Shown here: positions 43,194-52,199 of the stretch, piece by piece
How the letters are laid out: each line of letters starts with the position of its first letter
Numbering within the stretch: the first letter of the stretch is position 1
Assembly (NCBI GenBank): GCA_023444055.1
Contig: JAEZRV010000022.1
Span: 28,892 to 92,891, forward strand
Source of the DNA: Bacillota bacterium
GTDB taxonomy: Bacteria > Bacillota > Clostridia > Acetivibrionales > DSM-1351
Direction of reading: 5' to 3'
DNA: 64,000 bases
Position numbers and translations under genes: made by a program
Notes under the pieces: model-generated
The model's database searches: none
Told to the model about the DNA's origin: nothing
The model's input: only the letters and a program-made list of their open reading frames with translations

Positions 43194-44498
43194 CTATTGT
43201 TTTAATCCTAAGTCAGTGCTATTGTAAAGATACTCTTCAAGTTCATCAATCATCATTTGTCCCTTCACTGGTTTATAATAGTGTCCATTGAATTCAATAA
43301 TGATGTTTTTATCTTTTGTTTCATAGAAATTAATAGTTATGCTTTTATTTTTAGATTCTCCGATAGTACTTGTTACAACTGCACGTAGACCACTTTCCAT
43401 TTTTACTTCCTCTACACGGTAATAGTGAAATATACTAAATAAAGCACTAGATGACCACGCAGGATTTTCACAGAGTACTTCATCGCCATTCATATGATTA
43501 ACAAAATACATATATGATACCGTACTCTCTGTATAAGGCAATAAATTTGATATACTAGGATACTGCTCACCTTGTTCAAACAGCTCTTTGATTGCTACAC
43601 ATAGTTCTGTAGAAATATTCACAAAACCACCAAACACATAAGCATATTTTGCTTCAGGAAAAATCTGCATATGAAGAGCTGCTCCATCTTCAAACATAAG
43701 ATTTATAGGTATCCTATTGTTCATATCATATGGATTTTTGCCAAGTTCTGACTTATTGAGTAATGCCAATTTACGTAGTTCATTATTTATAAGTGAAAGC
43801 ATATATTCGTTTTTTGATGTTCGCATAAATGAACCATCACTTTCATCACGCAATTCAACCGCAGATACCTCCGATGAATCTGATATCATATCAAAAATAT
43901 CCACCATTGTGAGATTGATTGGTTCTTTTTCATTTAATACAGATTTTCTCTCACGATAAATAATTGATGCATTATTATTATTGTCTACGACAAGTATAGC
44001 TCTTTCCTTTTTTATATTTTTAATTGTGTAAATTTCTGTCCCTATATCATAGGTACTTGAAAAACTAGGAGGAATACCAGTATATTTCTTACCTTTTAAG
44101 TCAAGAGTTATCTCACCAAGCTTATCGCCTCTGACTTTTTCATATAAACCATGACCAAAGTCATATCGGGAATACTTTAACCATGCTGACGGGGCATATT
44201 CGTATCCGTCTATATACACTATAGCTGCATAACAAGCATTTTGTTTAGAAGTGCTTCCAATTATTTTAAAATCATTTATAGCATCTGTTTCAACAGTATC
44301 TTTCAACATAGAAGGTAAAACTACAGCTGTGCAAATGCATACAAACATTAACAATGCAACGAAAGCTAGCACTAATCTATTTCTTTTAAAAGTATGTATT
44401 CTAGGGTTTGATAACTTCATTAAATTCTCTACTTTGTATTTTAATTCATTGCTTGCTTTTATCTTGCCCATTGCAGATTTATATTCATCTTTATTCAT
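43194..44498 (-). CDS. Anti-sigma-like single-pass membrane protein
   Basis: A 434-residue protein with a short cytoplasmic N-terminus (about 1-43), one membrane segment (about 44-64, LVLAFVALLMFVCICTAVVLP) and a long external domain without recognised family. This layout, plus a sigma-factor C-terminal stub directly upstream that overlaps the start, suggests an anti-sigma factor of the DUF4179-like kind. The external part has conserved-looking segments such as DFGHGLYEKVRGDKLGEITLDLKGKKYTG and INFYETKDKNIIIEFNG. The start is the ATG at 44498 after GAGGGAGG. It lies between rng and the rplU promoter, breaking the usual clostridial order. Confidence 0.65.
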   Translation of the reverse strand: MNKDEYKSAMGKIKASNELKYKVENLMKLSNPRIHTFKRNRLVLAFVALLMFVCICTAVVLPSMLKDTVETDAINDFKIIGSTSKQNACYAAIVYIDGYEYAPSAWLKYSRYDFGHGLYEKVRGDKLGEITLDLKGKKYTGIPPSFSSTYDIGTEIYTIKNIKKERAILVVDNNNNASIIYRERKSVLNEKEPINLTMVDIFDMISDSSEVSAVELRDESDGSFMRTSKNEYMLSLINNELRKLALLNKSELGKNPYDMNNRIPINLMFEDGAALHMQIFPEAKYAYVFGGFVNISTELCVAIKELFEQGEQYPSISNLLPYTESTVSYMYFVNHMNGDEVLCENPAWSSSALFSIFHYYRVEEVKMESGLRAVVTSTIGESKNKSITINFYETKDKNIIIEFNGHYYKPVKGQMMIDELEEYLYNSTDLGLKQ

Positions 44499-44571
44499 AA
44501 TCAAAATCCTCCCTCAATTTTGATTTGAGCAATTTTCTTGCTCTGTGCAATTGTGAGCCAATGGTTGATAA
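44491..44571 (-). pseudogene. C-terminal stub of an ECF RNA polymerase sigma factor
   Basis: The minus strand encodes LSTIGSQLHRARKLLKSKLR followed by EDFDYE and a TAA. This is the end of the region 4 helix-turn-helix of an extracytoplasmic-function sigma factor. Upstream of it the frame enters a rng-proximal hairpin (44573-44620) and nothing sigma-like remains. Its last codons overlap the ATG of the anti-sigma-like gene, the normal arrangement for such pairs. The sigma factor has therefore been deleted, leaving about 27 codons. Confidence 0.75.
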
Positions 44572-44572
44572 A

Positions 44573-44625
44573 AAACGCCAACAATCGCATATTATCTTGC
44601 GGTCATTGGCATTTTCTGTTTTTTA
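44573..44625 (-). terminator. Hairpin after rng
   Basis: On the minus strand AATGCCAATGACCGCAAG and a weakly complementary GCGATTGTTGGCGTTTTTT form a stem with a T-run. It would end the radical-SAM/rng transcript just before the sigma stub. Confidence 0.6.
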
Positions 44626-44659
44626 TTTTTACTTCTAATATTAATGAATAAATAATTAT

Positions 44660-46141
44660 TTACTGGCTGGAGCTTATTCTTAACCCATTTGATTTAATGT
44701 CTAAAGCCGATGAAATTGAAATTTTCGCATCTACCTTTTTATCAGAATTTGACTCATTTATTTTATCAATATATTCTTTCACTATATCTGATACTGAAGG
44801 ATGTACTTCTAGCTCTATAACCTTTGCTTTAGTTGTTCCCAAATATTCCTTTATTTTTTTCAGAACTTCCATAGCATTTGTTTCAGAAGTATATACTTTT
44901 CCATTCCCTTCACAATGCGGACAATCACAGGTCATAACAGTTGCCAGCTCTTGCCTTATCTTCTTCCTAGTCATTTCAACAAGACCTAGCTGTGTCATTC
45001 CCAGGACTATCGCTTTTGTTCTATCACTTTTTAGGCATTGCTTCAGTGAGTCAAGTACCATTTGTTGGTGTTCGATATCATTCATATCAATAAAGTCAAT
45101 TATTGCTATTCCTCCAATATCTCTTAGCCTTAGCTGCTTTGCAATTTCCTTAGTCGCTTCAATATTAGTTTTCAGAACAGTATCCTCTAAATTGTTATCG
45201 CCAACAAATTTGCCCGTATTTACATCAATTACAGTAAGTGCTTCAGTTTTATCAATAATTATATAACCTCCGCATTTCAACCAAACCTTTCTTGAAAGGG
45301 CTCTTTGAATCTTCGTTTCTATTTGGTAATAGTCAAAAATCGGGTAGTCCTTTTGAAATAATTCAACTCTGTTCTTTAATGCAGGTGAATTCATTTCAAT
45401 TAGTTCAAGTACTTTGTAATACTCTTTTTCATCATTTATTACAAATCTGTCTATATCCCAAGTAAATAAATCCCTTACAGACCTATAAACTAAATTGACA
45501 TCCTTATGAATGCATCTTGGAACTGGTCCACTGCACTCAATTTGCTTAATCTTTGCCCATAGCTTTGTAAGAAATGACACATCTTCAACAAAATCTTCTT
45601 CTTCCTTACCCTCAGATACAGTTCTAACTATTAGCCCCATGTTCTCAGGCTTTAGCTTTTCTGCTATTTTTTTAAGCTTTTGTCTTTCATCATCATTTTC
45701 TATTCTACGAGAAATTCCTACGTAATCAGCATTTGGTAACAATACTAAGTTTCGGCCAGGTAAAGTGATATGCGTAGATACTCTAGGCCCTTTAGTACCA
45801 ATAGGCTCCTTTATTACTTGAACAGTCAACTCCTGTCCTACTTTTAAAATATCAGAAATGCTGTATTCAGTATAATCCCTAAAAACATCTACTTCATCAT
45901 CAGTATAATCTTTCTGTGGAATTGCATCCCCCACATATAAAAAAGCATTTTTTTCATATCCTATATCTATAAATGCAGCTTGCATACCTGGTAAAACACT
46001 ACTAACTTTTCCTCTATAAATATTACCAACAAGCCCTTGATGGCTTGTTCTCTCAATATGAATTTCTGCAAGCTCTTTGTCCTCAAGTATGCCAACCCTT
46101 ATTTCTGCAGGATTGACATCTACTATCATTTCATTAATCAT
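44660..46141 (-). CDS. rng: Ribonuclease G/E family endoribonuclease
   Basis: A 493-residue RNase E/G family protein. An S1 RNA-binding domain (about 37-125: GNIYRGKVSSVLPGMQAAFIDIGYEKNAFLYVGD) is followed by the 5'-sensor/RNase H-like region. The DNase I-like catalytic part holds metal aspartates in TVIDVNTGKFVG and IAIIDFIDM. A zinc-link CDCPHC lies near 424-429. It lacks the long C-terminal scaffold of RNase E. It processes rRNA and mRNA 5' ends. It follows two radical-SAM-linked genes with an 18-base gap, a standard clostridial operon. Confidence 0.95.
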   Translation of the reverse strand: MINEMIVDVNPAEIRVGILEDKELAEIHIERTSHQGLVGNIYRGKVSSVLPGMQAAFIDIGYEKNAFLYVGDAIPQKDYTDDEVDVFRDYTEYSISDILKVGQELTVQVIKEPIGTKGPRVSTHITLPGRNLVLLPNADYVGISRRIENDDERQKLKKIAEKLKPENMGLIVRTVSEGKEEEDFVEDVSFLTKLWAKIKQIECSGPVPRCIHKDVNLVYRSVRDLFTWDIDRFVINDEKEYYKVLELIEMNSPALKNRVELFQKDYPIFDYYQIETKIQRALSRKVWLKCGGYIIIDKTEALTVIDVNTGKFVGDNNLEDTVLKTNIEATKEIAKQLRLRDIGGIAIIDFIDMNDIEHQQMVLDSLKQCLKSDRTKAIVLGMTQLGLVEMTRKKIRQELATVMTCDCPHCEGNGKVYTSETNAMEVLKKIKEYLGTTKAKVIELEVHPSVSDIVKEYIDKINESNSDKKVDAKISISSALDIKSNGLRISSSQ

Positions 46142-46159
46142 CCAATCACCTCAAATGTA

Positions 46160-46870
46160 CTATAAAACAAGCCCGTCCATTGGATCTATCAGTTGATCCT
46201 GAGCTTTAACAAATAGCTTTGCCCTATGAATTCTTTCAATTTCGTAATTAAACTTTAAGTAATCAAATATGGATTCAATCAAAAGATCCGGCTTTAAATT
46301 TGCTTTACTTCCTGCACTAACCAGCATCGTAAACTTTATAATATTAAAAGTACCACATGGCTGTAATTCAAAACTCAAGTCAAAAATCATATCCCTTATA
46401 TTTGTATCTTTAACACCGCTTTTAGTTCTTTTCTTAACAACGATCTCATTTTGAGCAAGATATTTATTTAGACTTGATTTTATCTCTTTTTCTGTACACT
46501 CTGATTTAGTACCAACAACAACAACATACTCAGAAGCTGCTATTGTCGCCATAATATTTTCCCTTGACTTTCTTGGCTTTGCTGATAATATTTCCAAACC
46601 TTGTGGAAGCTGTGCATTTAATCTTTCAACAAATTCTTTGATTGGTAGCTGGTCATCGGTTATTTCAAATTCTCCATATTCAGCCTCACTTGTTACTCCA
46701 ACGCTCAATGGCAATCCAAAAACCATGCTTGGATGCGGATTAAATCCTTGTGAATATGCTATAGGAAGTCTTGCTCTTCTTATTGCACGTTCAAACACCT
46801 TCATCAGGTCAAGATGTGAAATGAACTTAACCTCTTCACCACGCTTAAATTTAGTACGAATATTAACCAA
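46160..46870 (-). CDS. TIGR03936 (DUF2344) radical-SAM-associated protein
   Basis: A 236-residue protein of the DUF2344/TIGR03936 family, almost always encoded next to a TIGR03960 radical SAM protein. Core: NIRTKFKRGEEVKFISHLDLMKVFERAIRRARLPIAYSQGFNPHPSMVFGLPLSVGVTSEAEYGEFEI. In some lineages the two are fused. The biochemical role is unknown. The start is best set at a TTG (46870), eight bases after GGAGG; the longer reading to 46921 has no ribosome binding site and lies within the upstream gene. It overlaps the radical SAM gene by eight bases. Confidence 0.92.
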   Translation of the reverse strand: MVNIRTKFKRGEEVKFISHLDLMKVFERAIRRARLPIAYSQGFNPHPSMVFGLPLSVGVTSEAEYGEFEITDDQLPIKEFVERLNAQLPQGLEILSAKPRKSRENIMATIAASEYVVVVGTKSECTEKEIKSSLNKYLAQNEIVVKKRTKSGVKDTNIRDMIFDLSFELQPCGTFNIIKFTMLVSAGSKANLKPDLLIESIFDYLKFNYEIERIHRAKLFVKAQDQLIDPMDGLVL

Positions 46871-48716
46871 TGTCGTTACCTCCACAAATACCACTTTCAA
46901 ATAAAGCAGCGCCGCATCCACCGCAATTTACTCTACAGTTTGGTGTAATCTTTTCCTCATATGCTTTTTTACTTTCATTTATTAAAAATTTCTTTGAAAC
47001 GCCTATATCTATATGATCCCAAGGTAAAACTTCATCGTAATCTCTTTTGCGCGTAGCATAAAAATATGGGTCTACGCCACACTCTTCAAAAGCCTTCATC
47101 CAAATATCATACTTAAAGTATTCACCCCAGCCATCAAATTTGCATCCAAGTTCCCAAGCCTTTAGCAAAACCTTACCAAGTCTCCTGTCTCCACGTGCAA
47201 AAGTAGCTTCTAGAAAACTTAACTTATTTTCATGATAATTATATGTTATCTGTTTTGAACGTACCTTGTCCTTTAAAAACATTTGCTTTTCAGAAACACT
47301 TTCCAAGCTCTCCTGAGCTTCCCATTGGAAAGGTGTGAACGCTTTTGGAACAAAGGTAGCTGTGCTAACAGTAACATTTAAGCCCTTGCCTTTTTTCTGC
47401 ATAGGCACCTTCTTGTATTCATTTACAACCTTATGTGCCAAATCCGCAATTCCTTCTACATCCTCAAAAGTCTCTGTTGGCAGACCAAGCATAAAATATA
47501 GCTTCACACTATGCCATCCACCATTAAAAGCAAGCGAAACAGCATTTAACAAATCCTCTTCTGTTACACCTTTATTAATTACGTCTCTAAGCCTTTGTGT
47601 TCCAGCCTCAGGTGCAAAGGTTAACCCACTCTTTCTAACCTTCTGTGCTTTTTCCATTAAATCTAATGAAAAAGAATCTAATCTCAAGGATGGAAGTGAT
47701 AAGCCTACTTTTCTCTCATTCATTTCATCAATAAGCTCTGTTGTAAGTTCTTCTAATTCGCTGTAGTCACTAGTGCTAAGTGATGTAAGTGATATTTCCT
47801 CATAGCCAGTGCTTTCCTCAAGCTTTTTAGCTAATTCCATCAATCTCTCATGGCTTTTCTCTCTCACAGGCCTATAAATAAAGCCAGCCTGACAGAATCT
47901 GCAGCCTCTGATACAACCTCTGAATACCTCCAGCATTATCCTGTCATGTACAATGTCTGTATAAGGAACAATTATTTTTTCAGGAAAATAAACCTTGTCT
48001 AAATCCTTTATAATACGCTTTTTTATTACAACAGGGTACTGAGGCTTTAATGGTGTAAAGCTCTTAATAGTTCCATCTTCATTATAATCAAACTCATAAA
48101 ATGAAGGTACATAAATACCCTCTATCTTTGCAATTTCTTCAAGGAAAGCAGTTCTTGGCCTTCCTGTACCCTTCCATTTTGAATATTCATCCATAACTTC
48201 ATTAATAATCTCTTCACCCTCACCTAGCATAAAGAAATCAATGATGTCAGCAAGTGGCTCTGGATTGTATGCACATGGTCCACCCGCACAAACAAATGGG
48301 TCATTATCTTTTCTAGCATCTGTTGTGAGAGGTACACCTGCTAAATCAAGCATATTTACTATATTGGAAAAGCTCATTTCATATTGAAGCGTAAAACCAA
48401 TAAAGTCAAAGCTTTTTATTGCATCTTTTGTTTCAAGAGAATACAACGGAATATTGTTCTCACGCATTTTTGACTCCATGTCAGTCCATGGTGCAAACAC
48501 TCTTTCGCAATAGCAATCCTGTCTTTCATTCAATAGATGATACAATATTTTCATTCCGAGATGTGACATACCTATTTCGTAAGTATCAGGAAAGCAAAAC
48601 GCAAATCGAATATTAACGTCTTTAGGATTCTTGATAACACTGTTCCACTCATTTCCAGTATATCTTGAAGGTTTTTCTACACTTTTCAGCAATCCATCTG
48701 ATAGACTAATGCTCAT
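46863..48716 (-). CDS. TIGR03960 family B12-binding-type radical SAM protein
   Basis: A 617-residue radical SAM protein. A B12-binding-like Rossmann region is at the N-terminus (FAFCFPDTYEIGMSHLGMKILYHLLNER). The 4Fe-4S motif is in LEVFRGCIRGCRFCQAGFIYRP (C-x3-C-x2-C, about residue 264), followed by SLTSLSTSDYSELEEL, LSLPSLRLDSF and TFAPEAGTQRLR. The C-terminus adds another cysteine set (CRVNCGGCG). The substrate is unknown, but the conserved link with DUF2344 and RNase G suggests RNA or ribosome modification (inference). The start is the ATG at 48716; GGAG precedes it. Confidence 0.92.
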   Translation of the reverse strand: MSISLSDGLLKSVEKPSRYTGNEWNSVIKNPKDVNIRFAFCFPDTYEIGMSHLGMKILYHLLNERQDCYCERVFAPWTDMESKMRENNIPLYSLETKDAIKSFDFIGFTLQYEMSFSNIVNMLDLAGVPLTTDARKDNDPFVCAGGPCAYNPEPLADIIDFFMLGEGEEIINEVMDEYSKWKGTGRPRTAFLEEIAKIEGIYVPSFYEFDYNEDGTIKSFTPLKPQYPVVIKKRIIKDLDKVYFPEKIIVPYTDIVHDRIMLEVFRGCIRGCRFCQAGFIYRPVREKSHERLMELAKKLEESTGYEEISLTSLSTSDYSELEELTTELIDEMNERKVGLSLPSLRLDSFSLDLMEKAQKVRKSGLTFAPEAGTQRLRDVINKGVTEEDLLNAVSLAFNGGWHSVKLYFMLGLPTETFEDVEGIADLAHKVVNEYKKVPMQKKGKGLNVTVSTATFVPKAFTPFQWEAQESLESVSEKQMFLKDKVRSKQITYNYHENKLSFLEATFARGDRRLGKVLLKAWELGCKFDGWGEYFKYDIWMKAFEECGVDPYFYATRKRDYDEVLPWDHIDIGVSKKFLINESKKAYEEKITPNCRVNCGGCGAALFESGICGGNDIG

Positions 48717-49039
48717 TATTTTCTCCATTTCTCATTCGTTAATAATTAACTTTTATAAAATTTTTATATTAAACATACACTTATAGCGGCTAAAATTTAC
48801 TCTTATATATGTATGTATAATTTACAACTTAATCTTTATAAGTTTTAACTCTACATTTTCTAGCTAATAAAATTTAGTTTGTACAGTTTTAATATATAAC
48901 TTTTTAAGCTTACACAAATTAATATAGTCTGTATATAGTAGTTTCATCGGGTTATCAATCTTTTATACAATAATGCTATTTTAATGCTATTTTGTCAAAA
49001 ATATAAGCGCTCTCCATCTTGTGAAAGTCGCTTAAATAA
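48717..49039. other. Gap upstream of the radical SAM operon
   Basis: AT-rich sequence of about 320 bases that must contain the operon promoter; no single match is convincing. No open frame, repeat or RNA fold is supported. Confidence 0.4.
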
Positions 49040-49114
49040 TGGTCGGAGTGATGCGATTTGAACGCACAACCTCTTGCTCCCGAAGCAAGCACCCTACCGT
49101 TGGGCTACACCCCG
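49040..49114 (-). tRNA. tRNA-Pro (anticodon CGG)
   Basis: The minus strand reads CGGGGTGTAGCCCAACGGTA at the 5' end and closes with ACTCCGACCA, so CCA is encoded. The anticodon stem CTTGC/GCAAG holds the loop TTCGGGA with anticodon CGG. The T-loop GCGTTCAAATCGC is intact. It is a single gene. Confidence 0.96.
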
Positions 49115-49238
49115 AAATATATGAACCAGTGCTCTTATTTTTTCTTAAACTATAATGGAAATAAAAGACACTAATTCTCTGACCTTTTTATTTTATATCT
49201 AAGATTTATAATTTGCAATACAAAGTATAAGCTAAATT

Positions 49239-50033
49239 TTATATTTTTATTTTTTTATATTCTTCAACTTTCTTGCTTATAAAGTCTACAACCTGTTTTT
49301 GCTCTGCCTTTCCATTGCCAGATATATAAATAGGCTCTCCAAAAGTTATACATATAGGTTCTTTTCTTCTAATCGATCCAATATCCTTAATAAGCTTTCC
49401 ATTACCCCAAAAATCAGTCTTAATAGCTATAGGAATCACTGGAACCCCAGACTCCTTTGCCAGCTTGATACCTAAAGAATTAAACTTTTCAGAGTCAAAC
49501 TCTTCACGTCTTGTTCCTTCAGGAAATAGCACAACTGATGTTCCGTTTGCAATAATATCTTTTCCCTTTTTTATTACGTTAATTAAATCCTGCTTTGAAT
49601 TTTTCCTAGAAACAACAATCGGGTCAAGGCTTTTCATAATTGGTCCAAAAGCTGGAATTGAAGTAAGAACATCTTTAATAACAAATGTCATTTTTTTTAT
49701 TGGAACTATAATGCAAGGAAATACAAAAGTCTCTAATGTGCTCATATGGTTACTTACAAAAACAACTGGTCCTTCTGCTTTCTTTATATTATCCATTCCT
49801 TCAATAAATACTTTTCCGCCGCAATTCTCAATATTCTGTAAAATTGAATAACTTGATTCAGCGAAATTATCCATATTAAAACAACCTTTACCTACTAAAC
49901 GCCTTGCTTTTAAAATAACTTTCACATAAGTATATACAAAATACCATCTGGTGTTTAAAAAAATCTTGTCAAATATAATTCTTTTTTTTTCGCTGGTTTG
50001 GTAATTATCACAATTAAAAAACTGTTTACTCAA
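49239..50033 (-). CDS. plsC: 1-acyl-sn-glycerol-3-phosphate acyltransferase (PlsC-like)
   Basis: A 264-residue LPLAT-family acyltransferase of phospholipid synthesis, working at the inner membrane face. Motif I is SNHMSTLETF (here H-x4-E rather than the usual H-x4-D), followed by substrate motifs in DPIVVSRKN and VVLFPEGTRR (motif III), and VIPIAIKT (motif IV). The N-terminal 50 residues contain an aromatic, possibly membrane-associated helix (TRWYFVYTYVKVIL). The TTG at 50033 follows AGGATGTG. A shorter start at an ATG at residue 54 is possible, but would lose the membrane helix. Confidence 0.9.
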   Translation of the reverse strand: MSKQFFNCDNYQTSEKKRIIFDKIFLNTRWYFVYTYVKVILKARRLVGKGCFNMDNFAESSYSILQNIENCGGKVFIEGMDNIKKAEGPVVFVSNHMSTLETFVFPCIIVPIKKMTFVIKDVLTSIPAFGPIMKSLDPIVVSRKNSKQDLINVIKKGKDIIANGTSVVLFPEGTRREEFDSEKFNSLGIKLAKESGVPVIPIAIKTDFWGNGKLIKDIGSIRRKEPICITFGEPIYISGNGKAEQKQVVDFISKKVEEYKKIKI

Positions 50034-50626
50034 AATATCACATCCTAATTTATAAGTTAAATTTTTATATCAATCATAAAATTTTCCCATATAGAAAGTC
50101 TATCGGCGTTCAAACTTACCAATGGTTTGTTGCCAAAATAATTGCTTGAATTGGTAATTGACTTAGCTATCAGTTATTATATATCACAAATTATGCGATG
50201 TCTAGCATTGCCACATACTAATATATATGCATTAATAATACTAATTTGCATAAAAAATAGTTCCTCTATTTTTAAATACGAAATAGTATTACGATGTTAC
50301 GTCGTATACTGCTACTATATAAACGGTTGCTAACAGTTTATATGCAAACTAGTATAATGCTTCAAAATACATTTCAATTCTATCTAGTTACATTTATGAA
50401 TACAAATATATCATAAGCAATTTACGTGGGCGTGGAGGTTATCAGGCTTAAAAAACTAGTTAGTGCTAACATGGTGTATTTTTAAGCCACAAAAACCCAC
50501 AAGTGGGTTTTTGCAAGTGTGGGTGGAGCTAGTCCATCTTCCGAAGCAGAGCTTGTGCTACAAAGCATGTGTTTTCCACGGATGTTTTCATTATTTTGTA
50601 TGCCTAAAGTCGGCGTGGAGGTTAGT
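50034..50626. repeat. Repeat-rich leader before the duplicated-domain gene
   Basis: At 50086-50142, AAAGTCTATCGGCGTTCAAA and ACCAATGGTTTGTTGCCAAA match the left arm of the inverted-repeat elements. At 50461-50512 a hairpin unit occurs: GTGCTAACATGGTG, then the palindrome AAAAACCCAC/GTGGGTTTTT (50491-50512). The 13-mer GGCGTGGAGGTTA appears twice, at 50429-50441 and at 50612-50624, the second time as the ribosome binding site of the next gene. Confidence 0.65.
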
Positions 50627-52036
50627 ATGAATCACTTTATTTTACTAATAACAAGCAAAAAAAAATTGTCACTATGTTTACTTTTAATATTCTTTATTAT
50701 ATTCTCTGCTTTTTTTATTACAAAATTAGATTATCCCCATCACAATAATGCTTTAAAAGTTGATAATGCAGAGGCTAAAAGTGTTTTATCACCTGAGAAT
50801 GAAAACAAACAACTAAAAGGAATTCTATCCAGTATTGTTCCTTCTGAGGATATTTTGCTATACGAAAATAATTCAAGAAATATTTCTGATCTATACATTT
50901 CAAATGTTCTTCCTGCGATAACACCTAAAGAAGTACTCGACAAAGGAAAAACTTTGGCTTACATTTTTACTTATACCAATGAAGAATATCTTCGTCCTAT
51001 TTATTCAGATACATGGAAGCAAGCATATTATCAAGGGTGGCTCTATTTGCCACGAAAAATAATATCAGCAAGGCATACTCTCTTCGTATATACAGGAAAT
51101 TCAAGTAACATTTTTAATTTAGATGGTGAGTTAGGATTTTATCGTTCTATAGCACTTGATGAGCAAAATTACATTAACATACTGATTTATAATTTTGACT
51201 TACAGAAAGTAGTTCAGCATGGCAATCAAATTGCTATTTCTGGAATGCCAACTAAAAAAGGCGTTCAAATAATATCAATAAAAATTAATGATGTTGCTAT
51301 TCAAAAAGATGAGTCAGAACAGCTAACGATACATTTATGTACGCCTACTGGGTTAGAAATAGACTACCAAAATATAAGTTTCCCCAAAGTACCAAATGGA
51401 CAGGATGATTTTGGTTCAGTTGATGAAACTTTTTCTAATATAAATAGTGTTGCAGGCAACATAAATGAGGAAAATGCCCATCTAAAGCAAGAGCTCACAC
51501 ACTACATTTCCGATTCAACAAGTCCAATTTACTTTCAATATAATGGAGGATATCAAACATCAAATGTCTTAAACATAAATATAGACCTGGAAAACGCTAT
51601 AAACTATGCTTCCAAAATAGATTTCAATATTTTATATAATAACGAAAAGTACACAAGACCTATTTATCATCCCGAATGGAAAAAGCACTCTGACAGAGAT
51701 TGGTGTTATATTCCCAGAAAAATGTATATTAACATGAAAAAATTATTTGTATTTTCATCAGATGAATATTTATCTTTTGATTTATGTGCGGAATTAGGAT
51801 TTTTTGAAGAATACCCCAAAATTAGCGACGATCAAGTGGGGCTGCTTGTGTATAATTTTAATGTATCAAAGGTAAGTTTATTTGAAAATAATATCTTATT
51901 AACAGGAACACCATCTAGAGCAGGAATTCAAATTGTTAATATTGCAAAAAACACTCTTAAAAGGCATAAGGATTATGCTGTGAGATTAGTAACAACAGAT
52001 TTTTGTGAAATTGATATAGACGTAATTAAAAATTGA
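50627..52036 (+). CDS. Exported or membrane-anchored protein with a duplicated domain of unknown function
   Basis: A 469-residue protein that I do not recognise. One N-terminal membrane segment (about 12-34) anchors an external region. Two copies of a domain of about 125 residues follow, at roughly 100-228 and 330-455. Shared landmarks: NEEYLRPIYSDTWK / NEKYTRPIYHPEWK, WLYLPRKI / WCYIPRKM, LFVYTGNS / LFVFSSDE, LDGELGFY / LCAELGFF, LIYNFDLQKV / LVYNFNVSKV, and ISGMPTKKGVQI / LTGTPSRAGIQI. The start is the ATG at 50627, right after GGAGGTTAGT. The duplication suggests binding of a wall or extracellular ligand (inference). A bidirectional terminator follows. Confidence 0.75.
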   Translation: MNHFILLITSKKKLSLCLLLIFFIIFSAFFITKLDYPHHNNALKVDNAEAKSVLSPENENKQLKGILSSIVPSEDILLYENNSRNISDLYISNVLPAITPKEVLDKGKTLAYIFTYTNEEYLRPIYSDTWKQAYYQGWLYLPRKIISARHTLFVYTGNSSNIFNLDGELGFYRSIALDEQNYINILIYNFDLQKVVQHGNQIAISGMPTKKGVQIISIKINDVAIQKDESEQLTIHLCTPTGLEIDYQNISFPKVPNGQDDFGSVDETFSNINSVAGNINEENAHLKQELTHYISDSTSPIYFQYNGGYQTSNVLNINIDLENAINYASKIDFNILYNNEKYTRPIYHPEWKKHSDRDWCYIPRKMYINMKKLFVFSSDEYLSFDLCAELGFFEEYPKISDDQVGLLVYNFNVSKVSLFENNILLTGTPSRAGIQIVNIAKNTLKRHKDYAVRLVTTDFCEIDIDVIKN

Positions 52037-52134
52037 GCACAAGCTAATATCTCATTCTATACTAAATCGAGAAGAAGGTAGCTGATTATATAGGACTTTC
52101 ACTGACTAGAAAGTGCCCATGCCGGGCACACATT

Positions 52135-52176
52135 AGAAAATCTGTACCAGTGTGATGATACAGATTTTCTAATGTG
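52135..52176. terminator. Bidirectional terminator
   Basis: TTAGAAAATCTGTA pairs perfectly with TACAGATTTTCTAA around a 12-base loop, between two convergent genes. Just upstream, ACTTTC/GAAAGT and GTGCCC/GGGCAC (52095-52131) form two more overlapping small stems. Confidence 0.85.
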
Positions 52177-52199
52177 TTTATATTTAGTTTTCTTCAGCT

